A stretch of 64,000 nt of DNA from Myceligenerans pegani (GTDB lineage: Bacteria > Actinomycetota > Actinomycetes > Actinomycetales > Cellulomonadaceae). Shown here piece after piece: positions 17,573-26,686 of this stretch; position 1 is the stretch's first letter; the number at the start of each line of letters is the position of its first letter. The notes beneath the pieces are model-generated. The model did not search any database. It worked only from the letters and a program-made list of their open reading frames with translations, and was not told where the DNA came from. A program made the position numbers and the translations under genes. Where the stretch lies: the NCBI RefSeq assembly GCF_014892515.1, contig NZ_JADBGR010000064.1:118342-182341 (forward strand). The letters are read 5' to 3'.

Positions 17573-17621
17573 CCATGCGGTTGTTTCCGCATTCGGCGCC
17601 AATCCGGAAACAACCGCATGG
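17573..17621. terminator. Strong hairpin after the SDR gene
   Basis: Perfect 17-bp arms (17573-17589 and 17605-17621; the first begins CCATGCGGTTGTTTCC) enclose a 15-base loop. It starts nine bases past the SDR stop. There is no T-run, as is common for actinobacterial terminators. A dispersed palindromic repeat is an alternative reading. Confidence 0.65.
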
Positions 17622-17782
17622 TTCGCGCAAGCCGCTCCGACCTCGGCGCGCCTTCTCGACCTGCCCGACCGGACCGGGTGAAATCTGCCCGGGACCGTTG
17701 ACACGGCCCTCTCACCTGCGCAAGGAATAACGGGCACTTTGCTCGTGAACGTCCCATCGCTGCCACACCAAGGGAGCCGTAG

Positions 17783-20700
17783 ATGTCACACCGGTCCAGA
17801 ACGCCCCTCGTCATCGCCGCTGTCACAGCACTGGCGGCGGCGCTGACGCCCGCGGCGGTCGCGGTCCCGGCCGCCGATCCCCCCGGGCCGGACAAGGTCG
17901 AGTCGCGCGATCTCGTCGCCGAGAAGCTCGTGCCGGCCGAGACCACCCCGGAGCCGGGCGTCGAGCGTGAGCCGGCCGTCCAGAAGCTGGCCCTGGGCCG
18001 CGGGAGCGCGGAGCGCACCTACCTGATCCGGCTGGCCGGCGACGCCGTGCCGACCTACCGCGGCGGGGTCGGAGGCATGACGGCCACGGCACCGCGGCCG
18101 GGCCGGGTGCTCGACCCGTCGACCCCGCGGGTGCGCGAGTACACCGAGTTCCTCGAGGCGGAGCAGGAGGAGTTCGTCACCCGCATGGAGCGGACGGTGG
18201 ACCGCGACGTCGAGATCCCGTTCACCTACCAGTACGCCGTGAACGGCGTCTCGGCGGTGCTGACGCCCGAGGAGGCGGCGGAGATCGCCAAGGATCCCGC
18301 CGTCGCGCACATCGCGCTCGACAAGGAGCACGAGCTGCACACCGACGCGGGCCCGGCCTGGAGCAACGCGGACGCGCTGTGGAACGCCGTCGAGGAGCTG
18401 GGCCTGCCCGAGGACTACCAGGGCGAGGGCGTCGTCATCGGCACCATCGACACCGGTATCAACCCGGGCAGCCCGTCGTTCGCCGAGACCGGCGACGACG
18501 GCTACACCCACACCAACCCGCTGGGCGCGGGGAACTACCTGGGCGCGTGCGACCCGTCGAACACGGACCAGTACGACCCCGACTTCCCCTGCAACGGCAA
18601 GCTGATCGGCGCCTACGGCTTCCTGACCGACTCCGACCGGAGCGCCCTCGACGAGGACGGGCACGGGACGCACACGGCGTCGACGTCGGGCGGCAACGTG
18701 GTCGACGACGTCGTGCCGACCGCGCCCGAGGGCACCGACCCGCCGACGTTCGACGTCTCCGGCGTGGCGCCGCACGCGAACGTCATCAGCTACCGCGGCT
18801 GCTGCACCACCTCCGGCCTGACCGCCTCGATCGACCAGGCCATCGCCGACGGCGTCGACGTCATCAACTACTCGATCGGCTCGTCCGCGCCATCGGACCT
18901 GTGGAACGACTTCGACACGATCGGGTTCCTCAACGCGCGTGCCGCCGGCATCTTCGTGGCGACCTCCAACGGCAACGACGGCCCGGGCGTCGCCACGACC
19001 GGTTCCCCGGCCGACGCCCCGTGGCTCACCTCGGTCGGCGCCTCCACGCACAACCGGCACGGGTTCTCGGCGCTGATCGACCTGACCAGCAGCGCCGGCG
19101 ACCTGCCCGACCTCACCGGCAAGTCCCTGACCGGCCCGCTGCCCGCCACCGAGATCGTCTACGCGGGTGACTTCGGCGACGCGCAGTGCCAGGACACGTC
19201 CGGCCACGAGGCGGAGTACACCGGCAAGATCGTGGTCTGTGACCGCGGCGTCGGCGCCCGCGTCGGCAAGTCGGAGAACGTCGCGGCGCAGGGCGCCGCC
19301 GGCTTCGTGCTCGCGAACAACGAGGTCAACGGCGACTCCCTGATCGGCGAGGCGTACGCGGTCAACGGCGTGTTCCTCACCTACCAGGACGGCGTGACGC
19401 TCAAGAACTGGCTCGCGGAGGGCACCGGCCACACGGCAGGCGTCGCGCGCACCACGTTCACCGTGGACGACGCGCTCGGCGACGTCATGGCCAGCTTCTC
19501 CTCGCGCGGTCCCAACCGGGCCGTCGACACGATCGTGCCGTCCATCACCGCGCCCGGCGTCGACATCCTCGCCGCCTACGGCGTGGCCGACGGCACGTAC
19601 GACCACGTCGAGTACGCCACCAGCTCGGGCACCTCGATGTCCAGCCCGCACGTGGCCGGCGCCGGCGCGCTGCTGACGCAGGCCCGCCCGGACTGGACGC
19701 CGGCCGAGCAGCAGTCCGCGCTCATGACGACGGCGCGGACCGGCGTGCGCAACCACGACGGCGCGCCCGCCACCCCGTACACGCAAGGCAGCGGCCACAT
19801 GGACATCGGGGCGGCGGTCCAGGCCGGCCTGCTGTTCGACGAGACCCCGGCGAACTACGTGGCCGCGAACCCCGAGGAGGGCGGCGACCCCAGCACGCTC
19901 AACCTGCCCTCCTTCGCCGAGACCCAGTGCCTCGCCACCTGCTCGTGGCAGCGCACGGCCGAGGCGCCCGCGTCGGCCCCGGCCGGCGTCACCTGGTCGG
20001 TGTCCGCGGAGTCCGACCCCGGCCTCGCGCTCACCGTGGACCTGTCGCAGGCCACCGTGTCGCCGGGTGACTCGATGGACATCTCGGTCACCGCGGACGT
20101 GGCCGGCGCCCCCGAGGGGGAGACGCTGTTCGGGCGCATCACGCTCACCCCGAGCGACCCGGACGTGCCGGACGTGACCCTGCCGGTCGCCGTCGTCCCG
20201 TCCGTGGCCGTGCTGCCGGACGAGGTCGACATCAGCACGCGCCGGGACACCGGGTCGCAGGCGGTGAGCGACCTCCGGTCGATCGCCGTGTCCGACTTCA
20301 CCGGCTCCGTGCGTGGCCTGGCCGCGGCGGACCTGCACGAGGGCTCCCTCGTGCAGGACCCGACGAACGACTCGCCGTACGACGACCTGAGCCAGGTCCA
20401 GGTCACCACCGTGGAGGTGCCCGGCGACGCCGAGCGGCTCGTCGCGGAGATCACGCAGGCCACCGCGCCCGACCTCGACCTGTTCGTCGGCACCGGTGAC
20501 ACGCCGAGCGCCGACACCCAGGTGTGCGCCTCGACGTCGGGCTCCGCGGCCGAGTACTGCGAGGTGCCCGAGCCGGACGCCGGGACCTGGTGGGTCCTGG
20601 TGCAGAACTGGGGCGGCAGCGACAACCAGCCCGACACGCACACGCTCGCCACGGCCGTGGTCCCGTCCGCCGACCTGGGCAACGCCGGCGTGGCCGGACC

Positions 20701-22309
20701 CGACGGCGAGGTGCCGGTGGGCGAGCCGTACGACGTGCGCGTCCACTGGGACCTGCCCGACGCCGAGGAGGGCGACCTCTTCTACGGCACCGCCGTGCTC
20801 GGCAGCTCGCCCGACACGCCGGGCGACATCGGCGAGATCCCGCTCCGGCTGTCCCGCGTGGCCGACGACGTGACCAAGTCCGCGTCGACGGACGCCGCCG
20901 CCATCGGCGACACGATCGGCTACGACCTCACGATCGAGCCCAACGTGACGCCGGAGGACCTCACCTACACGATCACCGACACCGTGCCCGACGGGCTGAC
21001 CATCGACCCCGCGTCGGTGACCGGCGGGGGCGTCGTGGACGGGCAGACGATCACGTGGGAGGTCGACATGCCCACGTCGGTGGGCGTCGCGGGTGCCTAC
21101 GAGGCGTCGACGCCGGACACCAGCCCGCAGTGCGCGGCGTGGTCCGGGTTCGTCGACCTCGGCGCGGTGGGCATCGGGTTCAGCTCGCTCGACGGCGACA
21201 GCGCGGCCGTGAGCGCGTTCTCGAGCATCGGGCCGTTCCCGCACTACTCCGACCAGTCGCCGAACCTCACGGTGTCCGACGACGGCCTGATCACGATCGC
21301 GGGCGGCTACGGTGGCAGCCCGTGGGAGCCGCAGGCGGTCCCGGCCGCGGCCGCGCCGAACGGCGTGATCGCTCCGCTGTGGTCCGACCTGGAGCTCTCG
21401 CTGGCGAACGATCGCGGCGTGCGGCTGGCCACCTCGGGCGGCGAGGTCGCCGTGGTGCAGTGGGACGACCCGCTGCCCTACGGCGCCGACCCGGCCGACC
21501 TGTCCAACTCCGTCGGGAAGTTCCAGACCTGGATCTACAACTCCGTGGCGGACGACCGGCCGGAGATCACGTTCGAGTACGGCGAGCTGGGCGCCCTGCC
21601 CGCCCTCGCCACGATCGGGATCGAGAACCTCGCGGGTACGCTCGGCACGGCCGTCGTGAACGCGGGCGACCCGTCGTCGGCCCTCACCGAGGGCGGCAGC
21701 ATCTGTCTCGACTACGTGGGGCCGAGCATCGACCCGGTCACGCTGTCCTACGAGGTGACGGTCGACCCGGACGCGATCAGCGGCACGTACACGAACACCG
21801 CGGAGCACGTCACGTCCGACCCGTTCGACGAGCCGGCCGTGGCCTCGGCCGACGTCGCCGTGACGGGCCTGGCGCCGTGCGACGAGGTGATCACGGGCCG
21901 GCACCACGGCAAGGTCTCGGTCACCGAGGGCACGACCTGCATCGACGACGCGACGGTGCTGGGCCGCGTCTCCGTGTCCGACGGCGCTGGGCTGCGGGTG
22001 ACCGACTCGAAGATCGTTGCCCTGGTCCGCGCCGACGGGGCGTCCGAGGTGCGGGTGTGCGACTCGCGCCTCACGGGTGCGCTCACCGTGACCCGCAGCT
22101 CGGGGGTCACGATCGGTGACCCGGCGGCGAACTGCGGGGGCAACCGGGTGACCGGCCCCGTCACGGTGACCCGCTCGGAGGGCCCGGTGATCGGGGACAA
22201 CCGGATCGTCGGACCGCTCGCCTGCTACCGCAACGACCCGGAGCCGACGAACAACGGCGCGCCGAACACGGTGACGGGCCGCCAGTTCGGCCAGTGCCGG
22301 GAGCTGTGA
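17783..22309 (+). CDS. Large secreted subtilisin-like (S8) serine protease
   Basis: A 1508-residue exported protease. A signal peptide (LVIAAVTALAAALTPAAVAV) precedes an inhibitor_I9-like propeptide to about residue 190. The S8 domain has D223 (GTIDTGINP), H294 (DGHGTHTA), oxyanion N398 (SNGNDGPG) and S618 (SSGTSMSSPH), with a protease-associated (PA) domain inserted at about 450-560. Then come Fn3-like and pre-peptidase-like beta domains. A DUF11-like repeat (near 1030-1380) is interrupted by ~230 residues resembling a NIDO/choice-of-anchor module. The tail of ~125 residues looks like a short beta-solenoid with four Cys. No membrane anchor or sorting signal is seen, so it is released. AGGGAG precedes the ATG; a TTGACA lies at 17698. 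Confidence 0.92.
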   Translation: MSHRSRTPLVIAAVTALAAALTPAAVAVPAADPPGPDKVESRDLVAEKLVPAETTPEPGVEREPAVQKLALGRGSAERTYLIRLAGDAVPTYRGGVGGMTATAPRPGRVLDPSTPRVREYTEFLEAEQEEFVTRMERTVDRDVEIPFTYQYAVNGVSAVLTPEEAAEIAKDPAVAHIALDKEHELHTDAGPAWSNADALWNAVEELGLPEDYQGEGVVIGTIDTGINPGSPSFAETGDDGYTHTNPLGAGNYLGACDPSNTDQYDPDFPCNGKLIGAYGFLTDSDRSALDEDGHGTHTASTSGGNVVDDVVPTAPEGTDPPTFDVSGVAPHANVISYRGCCTTSGLTASIDQAIADGVDVINYSIGSSAPSDLWNDFDTIGFLNARAAGIFVATSNGNDGPGVATTGSPADAPWLTSVGASTHNRHGFSALIDLTSSAGDLPDLTGKSLTGPLPATEIVYAGDFGDAQCQDTSGHEAEYTGKIVVCDRGVGARVGKSENVAAQGAAGFVLANNEVNGDSLIGEAYAVNGVFLTYQDGVTLKNWLAEGTGHTAGVARTTFTVDDALGDVMASFSSRGPNRAVDTIVPSITAPGVDILAAYGVADGTYDHVEYATSSGTSMSSPHVAGAGALLTQARPDWTPAEQQSALMTTARTGVRNHDGAPATPYTQGSGHMDIGAAVQAGLLFDETPANYVAANPEEGGDPSTLNLPSFAETQCLATCSWQRTAEAPASAPAGVTWSVSAESDPGLALTVDLSQATVSPGDSMDISVTADVAGAPEGETLFGRITLTPSDPDVPDVTLPVAVVPSVAVLPDEVDISTRRDTGSQAVSDLRSIAVSDFTGSVRGLAAADLHEGSLVQDPTNDSPYDDLSQVQVTTVEVPGDAERLVAEITQATAPDLDLFVGTGDTPSADTQVCASTSGSAAEYCEVPEPDAGTWWVLVQNWGGSDNQPDTHTLATAVVPSADLGNAGVAGPDGEVPVGEPYDVRVHWDLPDAEEGDLFYGTAVLGSSPDTPGDIGEIPLRLSRVADDVTKSASTDAAAIGDTIGYDLTIEPNVTPEDLTYTITDTVPDGLTIDPASVTGGGVVDGQTITWEVDMPTSVGVAGAYEASTPDTSPQCAAWSGFVDLGAVGIGFSSLDGDSAAVSAFSSIGPFPHYSDQSPNLTVSDDGLITIAGGYGGSPWEPQAVPAAAAPNGVIAPLWSDLELSLANDRGVRLATSGGEVAVVQWDDPLPYGADPADLSNSVGKFQTWIYNSVADDRPEITFEYGELGALPALATIGIENLAGTLGTAVVNAGDPSSALTEGGSICLDYVGPSIDPVTLSYEVTVDPDAISGTYTNTAEHVTSDPFDEPAVASADVAVTGLAPCDEVITGRHHGKVSVTEGTTCIDDATVLGRVSVSDGAGLRVTDSKIVALVRADGASEVRVCDSRLTGALTVTRSSGVTIGDPAANCGGNRVTGPVTVTRSEGPVIGDNRIVGPLACYRNDPEPTNNGAPNTVTGRQFGQCREL

Positions 22310-22331
22310 GCCCGGGCTGAACCGGCAGGCA

Positions 22332-22367
22332 CCGGCGGCGCTGCTCCGAAAGGGGTGGCGCCGCCGG
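22332..22367 (+). terminator. Hairpin terminator after the S8 protease gene
   Basis: Perfect 10-bp arms CCGGCGGCGC and GCGCCGCCGG enclose a 16-base loop, starting 22 bases past the protease stop. No T-run follows. Confidence 0.65.
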
Positions 22368-22475
22368 CGTGTCCGGTCGCGCCTCAGTCGGCCGCCGGGA
22401 CGATCAGCGAGGTTCCCGAGACCGGGTCGGATTCGGGCACATTTGCTGGAGGTCTTGTCAGAGCACACCGGATCG

Positions 22476-23306
22476 GTGCGGCCCGGCCGTAACCTCGGCG
22501 GCAGGACGGCGAGCGCCGGCGTCGAGCGCCGGTGCCGCCCGGCTGTTCCCGAGCACCGGAGGCGCGTCATCACCGCACGAGTACGAACCTGGGCCGTCGT
22601 CGCCGCGGCCGTTCTGCTGCTGACCGGGTGCGGCACGGGCGGGGGGACCTGGTCGCCGGCCCGGGAGCTGAGCTATCCACCCGCGCCGCGCCAGCCGGTC
22701 CCGGCACCGGCCGCGGAGCACGCGGGCGACACCGGTTCCGTCCCCATCGCCGACCTGGCCCAGCGGGGCTGGCTCCGGGACGTCTCGCGGCGCACGGAGA
22801 TCCCGGTGCGGGTGCTCGCCGCCTACGCCGGGGCGTCCCTGCGGCTGGCGGAGCTCGAGCCGGGGTGCGGGATCGGGTGGAACACGCTGGCGGGCGTCGG
22901 CGCGGTCGAGTCGGTGCACGGCAGCTACGGCGGCGCGCGCGCCGGGACGGACGGGACGGTGAGCCCGCCCATCGTCGGCATCCCGCTGGACGGCAGCGAG
23001 GGCGTCGCGGAGATCGTCGACACCGATGGGGGAGAGCTCGACGGCGACGCGGAATGGGACCGCGCGGTCGGGCCGATGCAGTTCATCCCGGCCACGTGGG
23101 AGAGCTGGGCGCAGGACGGAAACCTCGACGGGCGGGCGGATCCGCACCAGATCGACGACGCGGCCCTGACCGCCGGCCTCTACCTGTGCCGCAGCGGCGG
23201 CGACGTCACGACCGACGACGGCTGGGAGGCGGCGTTGGCCACCTACAACCGCTCGGTGTCGTACGCCCACGAGGTGACCGACTTCGCGGAGACCTACGGG
23301 GCGTAG
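22476..23306 (+). CDS. Lipoprotein lytic murein transglycosylase (MltB/SLT_2-like); start uncertain
   Basis: An exported muramidase-type lipoprotein. A classic lipoprotein signal (ARVRTWAVVAAAVLLLTGC) is followed by a Pro-rich linker and a lytic transglycosylase domain. Its catalytic Glu is in GVGAVESVHGSYG (codon 22908-22910), with GPMQFIPATWESWA and NLDGRADPHQIDDAA as further motifs. It should cleave peptidoglycan to 1,6-anhydro products at the outer membrane face. The start is a problem. GGAGG at 22558-22562 is ideally placed for codon 22569, exactly where the signal peptide should begin, but that codon is ATC. The nearest canonical in-frame start is the GTG at 22476, with no Shine-Dalgarno sequence and an implausibly long n-region. 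Confidence 0.8.
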   Translation: MRPGRNLGGRTASAGVERRCRPAVPEHRRRVITARVRTWAVVAAAVLLLTGCGTGGGTWSPARELSYPPAPRQPVPAPAAEHAGDTGSVPIADLAQRGWLRDVSRRTEIPVRVLAAYAGASLRLAELEPGCGIGWNTLAGVGAVESVHGSYGGARAGTDGTVSPPIVGIPLDGSEGVAEIVDTDGGELDGDAEWDRAVGPMQFIPATWESWAQDGNLDGRADPHQIDDAALTAGLYLCRSGGDVTTDDGWEAALATYNRSVSYAHEVTDFAETYGA

Positions 23307-23375
23307 CGGAGCGGCTGTGCCCGCGCCGTGGCGCTGCGGCATCATGTCTGGTACACCCCATGGCGGGAGGGCCTC

Positions 23376-25535
23376 ATGGACGCGGCACCGACCACGAACC
23401 ACCGGACCGTCGCCGTCGTCGGCGCGGCGGGCGCGGGCAAGACGACACTCGCCGAGGCGCTGCTGCACCGCGCCGGCGCGATCTCCCGCGCCGGGCGCGT
23501 GGAGGACGGCACCACGGTGTGCGACCACGAGCCGGAGGAGGTCGCCCGGGGCAGCTCGCTCGGGCTCGCGCTCGGCACGCTCACCTGGACGTGTCCCGAC
23601 GGCGCCGCGTACACGCTGACCCTGGCCGACGCGCCGGGCCACCCGGACTTCGCGGGCGCCGTGGACACGGCCCTCTCGATCGCGGACCTCGCGCTCGTCG
23701 TCGTCAGCGCGGTCGATGGCGTGCAGCCCGGCTCCTGGACGGCATGGTCGGCGGCCGAGGCGCTCGGTGTGCCGCGCCTGGTCGTCGTGACCCAGGAGGA
23801 CCGGGCCCGCGCCGACTTCCGGCGCGTGCTCGCCGAGCTGCGGGACGCGTTCGGCGAGCGCCTGTGGCCCATCGAGCTGCCGCTCGGCGAGGAGCAGTCG
23901 TTCTGCTCCATCGCCGACGTGCTCGGCGAGCATGCCCTCGTCTACGACGGCGCCGGCCGGCACCGCGACGAGGACCTGCCCGCCGACGTCGTCGACGAGG
24001 AGCACCGGATGCACGTCGACGTGACCGAGGAGCTCGTGTCGCACGACGACGACCAGCTCGACGCCTACCTGTCGGGCCAGGAGCCGACGGCGGCGGACCT
24101 CGAACGCACCCTCGCGTACGAGGTCGCCTCGGGCGACGTGATACCCGTCGTCGTCGCGTCGGGGACGACCGCCGCCGGCGTGGACCGCCTCGCCGACCTG
24201 CTGTGCGAGCTCGCGCCCGCGCCCGGCGGGCGGGATGCCCGCATCGTCGTCGGCTCCGGGGACGACACCCCCGGGAACGCCGGCCCCGGGTTCGTCGGCA
24301 CGACCGCCGCCGGCCCGGGCGCCGCGGGTTCCGGGAACGACGACGGGGGCGACGACGGCGGGCGGCCCGTCGCGGTCTCCGCGGACCCGTCGGGCGAGCC
24401 GCTCGTGCACGTGTTCCGCACCGTGGCCGACGCCTACGTGGGCCAGGTGTCGATGCTCAAGGTGCTCTCCGGCGTCGTGCACGGCTCCGACCGCCTGCGC
24501 AACGCGACCACGGGCGCCGACGAGCGCCTGCACGGCCTGTTCCGGCTGCGGGGCAAGGAGCACCTGCCGGTCGACCAGCTCGTCGCGGGCGAGGTCGGCG
24601 CCGTCGCCAAGCTGGGCGGGTCGCCGTCGGGCACGCTGCTCTGGTCGCGGCCGTCGGGGCGGGCGCGACCGTACCTGCCGCAGCCGCGCCGGCCCGTCTA
24701 CGCCGCGCGGCTCGTGCCGGCGTCGCAGTCCGACGACGAGCGGATGCCCGCGGCGCTGGCCCGGCTCGTCGCCGAGGACCGGACGCTCGTCGCCGACCAG
24801 GTGGGTGAGGCGACGGTGCTGCGCGGGCTCGGCGACACCCAGCTCGCCGTCGCGGTCGAGCGGCTCGCGCGCGTGTTCGGGGTCCACGTCCGGACCGCAC
24901 CGGTGCCCGTCGCCTACCGGGAGACGATCGCCCGGCCCGCGCAGGCCGAGGGCAAGGTCAAGAAGCAGTCCGGCGGGCACGGGCAGTTCGCCGTCGTCCA
25001 GCTGCGGGTCGGGCCGCTGCACGACGGCGGGGCGGGCGGGTTCGAGTTCGTCGACTCGGTGGTCGGCGGGGCGGTGCCCCGGCAGTACGTCCCGGCCGTC
25101 GAGCGGGGCGCGCGCGACGCCATGGCCGCCGGAGGCCCGCAGGGCCACCCCGTCGTCGACCTGCGCGTCGAGCTGTACGACGGCAAGGCGCACTCGGTGG
25201 ACTCCTCCGACATGGCGTTCCGCACCGCGGCGGCCACCGGCGTCCGGGCCGCGCTGGCCGAGGCCGGGACCGTGCTCCTCGAGCCCGTGTCGACCGTGAC
25301 GGTCACCGTCCCGCCCGATCGGCAGGGCGCGGTGCTCACCGACCTGTCGGGCCGGCGTGCGGCTGTCTCGGCGACCGAGCTGGCCGACGGTGGCCGTGCG
25401 CGCGTGGTCGCGACGGTCCCGGAGGCCGAGCTCGGCCGCTACGCCCTCGACCTGCGGTCCCTGACGGGCGGTCGCGCGGAGCTCACGATCACCCCCGCGG
25501 GCTACACCCGCGCCCCGACCGCCGCGCGAGGCTGA
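23376..25535 (+). CDS. EF-G-like translational GTPase paralogue
   Basis: A 719-residue member of the EF-G family, of the divergent actinobacterial paralogue type (FusA2-like). The P-loop is GAAGAGKT (residues 16-23) instead of AHVDAGKT, G3 is DAPGH (85-89) and the base-recognition NKxD is replaced by TQED (139-142). EF-G domains II-V follow, including YRETI and the KKQSGGHGQFA segment of domain IV. An acidic Gly-rich insertion lies near residues 285-330. Mycobacterial EF-G2 paralogues are reported to bind nucleotide without normal ribosome-stimulated GTPase activity; whether this one acts in translocation or stress is unknown. GGGAGG is five bases before the ATG. Confidence 0.87.
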   Translation: MDAAPTTNHRTVAVVGAAGAGKTTLAEALLHRAGAISRAGRVEDGTTVCDHEPEEVARGSSLGLALGTLTWTCPDGAAYTLTLADAPGHPDFAGAVDTALSIADLALVVVSAVDGVQPGSWTAWSAAEALGVPRLVVVTQEDRARADFRRVLAELRDAFGERLWPIELPLGEEQSFCSIADVLGEHALVYDGAGRHRDEDLPADVVDEEHRMHVDVTEELVSHDDDQLDAYLSGQEPTAADLERTLAYEVASGDVIPVVVASGTTAAGVDRLADLLCELAPAPGGRDARIVVGSGDDTPGNAGPGFVGTTAAGPGAAGSGNDDGGDDGGRPVAVSADPSGEPLVHVFRTVADAYVGQVSMLKVLSGVVHGSDRLRNATTGADERLHGLFRLRGKEHLPVDQLVAGEVGAVAKLGGSPSGTLLWSRPSGRARPYLPQPRRPVYAARLVPASQSDDERMPAALARLVAEDRTLVADQVGEATVLRGLGDTQLAVAVERLARVFGVHVRTAPVPVAYRETIARPAQAEGKVKKQSGGHGQFAVVQLRVGPLHDGGAGGFEFVDSVVGGAVPRQYVPAVERGARDAMAAGGPQGHPVVDLRVELYDGKAHSVDSSDMAFRTAAATGVRAALAEAGTVLLEPVSTVTVTVPPDRQGAVLTDLSGRRAAVSATELADGGRARVVATVPEAELGRYALDLRSLTGGRAELTITPAGYTRAPTAARG

Positions 25536-25557
25536 ACGCCCGGTGCGGAACGGCCTC

Positions 25558-25563
25558 TAGGCT
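25558..25563 (+). promoter_or_regulatory. -10 element TAGGCT, leaderless start
   Basis: TAGGCT ends six bases before the ATG at 25570, which predicts transcription starting at the start codon. No clear -35 is seen. Confidence 0.45.
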
Positions 25564-25569
25564 GGGGAC

Positions 25570-26094
25570 ATGGCCCTTGCCGTGTGCCTGCTGTTCGACG
25601 GGCCGACCGACCGGGTCCTGCGGCGGCTGTGGCAGCGGCTCGAGGACGACGGCGTGCCCACGCTCGCCACGCACACCCATGGGCGGCACGTCCCGCACCT
25701 GTCGCTGGCGGTGCTGCGCTCCTGGGACCTGGACAAGGTGCGCGCCGCCGTGGAGGCGCTGCCCGACGCCGGCCCGGTCACCGTCCGGTTCGACGCCGTC
25801 GCCGCGTTCCGGCGCGGGCGGATGAACCTGATCCCCGCCGTGACGAGCACGCTCGCCACGCGCCAGGAGCGCCTCGTCGACGCCCTCGGCGTCACGGAGG
25901 ACGAACTGCACATGCACTACGTCCCGGGAGTCTGGACCCCGCACGTCACGTTGGCGCCGCGGGTGCGGCTGGAGCAGACGCCGCTGGTCCTGGAGGCGGC
26001 CTACGAGATCCTGCCGCTGACCGGCCGGCTCACGCACGCCGCGCTCGTGGACGCCGGCACGGGCGCCGTCCACCCGCTGTCGGTCGTGCCGTAG
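25570..26094 (+). CDS. 2'-5' RNA ligase family (2H phosphoesterase) protein
   Basis: A 174-residue cytoplasmic protein of the 2H phosphoesterase superfamily. It contains two catalytic HxS/T motifs, H43-L-S45 (VPHLSLAVL) and H125-V-T127 (WTPHVTLAP), about 80 residues apart as expected. Relatives act on 2',3'-cyclic phosphates or 2'-5' linkages in RNA or nucleotides; the substrate here is unknown. It follows the EF-G-like gene by 34 bp but appears to have its own promoter (TAGGCT six bases before the ATG) and lacks a Shine-Dalgarno sequence. Confidence 0.85.
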   Translation: MALAVCLLFDGPTDRVLRRLWQRLEDDGVPTLATHTHGRHVPHLSLAVLRSWDLDKVRAAVEALPDAGPVTVRFDAVAAFRRGRMNLIPAVTSTLATRQERLVDALGVTEDELHMHYVPGVWTPHVTLAPRVRLEQTPLVLEAAYEILPLTGRLTHAALVDAGTGAVHPLSVVP

Positions 26095-26143
26095 TCGCCC
26101 CGCCCGGCGGTGGGGTCTCGCTCGCCGGCGCGCCCGCGGCGCG

Positions 26144-26578
26144 TCAGGCGGCCTGGGACCGCGCCCTGATCGGCGCCCTCGACCGGCGGCCCCACGCCAC
26201 GAACAGGGCCAGCGCGATGAGCACGAAATTGATCGGGGTGTCGGCACCCTCACCGCGCGAGAAGTGGAAGACGGCGGCGGTGGCGAGCAGGGCGACGCAG
26301 CCCAGCGCGGCGAGCACGGTCAGCTGCGGCGCGATGCGCGTGAGGGAGGGCAGCAGCACGCCGAGGCCGCCGAGGATGTCGAAGGCGGCGGCCGCGTAGA
26401 CGACGCCCGGGGCGACGTCCCCGGCCCACGGGAAGGTCTCGGCCAGCTGCGCGAGCGGCGTGAGGAGCTTGAACAGGCCGCTGCCGATCAGCATCAGCGC
26501 CAGCAGCCCCTGGGCGATCCAGAGGGTGACGTCGAGGGCCCTGGGCGGGGCGGTCGGAGTCGTCGCGGTGGTGGTCAT
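26144..26578 (-). CDS. DoxX-family membrane protein
   Basis: A 144-residue integral membrane protein with four predicted TM helices of the DoxX/SURF4-like fold (LWIAQGLLALMLIGSGLFKLL, then DILGGLGVLLPSLTR and VLAALGCVALLATAAVFHFSRGE). Relatives associate with quinone or redox chemistry at the membrane, but function is unproven. GAGGAGAG precedes the ATG closely. It is divergent from a TetR gene; the dyad at 26630-26646 lies between, so it is probably repressed by that protein. Confidence 0.87.
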   Translation of the reverse strand: MTTTATTPTAPPRALDVTLWIAQGLLALMLIGSGLFKLLTPLAQLAETFPWAGDVAPGVVYAAAAFDILGGLGVLLPSLTRIAPQLTVLAALGCVALLATAAVFHFSRGEGADTPINFVLIALALFVAWGRRSRAPIRARSQAA

Positions 26579-26629
26579 GGTCTCTCCTCACGAGAAGGGC
26601 ACGTGGCCTGATAGTCGATGCGGTCAGTA

Positions 26630-26646
26630 CTGTACAAGATGTTCAG
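26630..26646. promoter_or_regulatory. TetR-type operator candidate
   Basis: A 17-bp imperfect palindrome of form CTGnACAnnnTGTnCAG, in the AT-richest part of the DoxX-TetR divergent region, 52 bp from the DoxX start and just upstream of the TetR -10 element. Confidence 0.6.
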
Positions 26647-26672
26647 AAGTGTGCGGAGGTTTCAGCGGCACG

Positions 26673-26678
26673 TAGGCT
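26673..26678 (+). promoter_or_regulatory. -10 element TAGGCT, leaderless start
   Basis: TAGGCT ends eight bases before the ATG at 26687. The operator candidate at 26630-26646 would overlap the -35 region. Confidence 0.45.
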
Positions 26679-26686
26679 AGGTCGAC

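Noticed and set aside
22380..22568. c-di-AMP (ydaO-type) riboswitch before the lytic transglycosylase gene
   Set aside because: Actinobacterial cell-wall hydrolase genes often have this riboswitch, and TAACCTCGGCGGC near 22490 recalls its 3' segment. I could not find the other conserved parts or a consistent pairing scheme, so it is not called. A covariance-model search would decide.
17786..22636. A 1600-residue minus-strand frame opposite the S8 protease
   Set aside because: It is the codon shadow of a high-GC gene: Arg/Gly/Val/Asp-rich, with no domain, against a fully convincing protease on the other strand.
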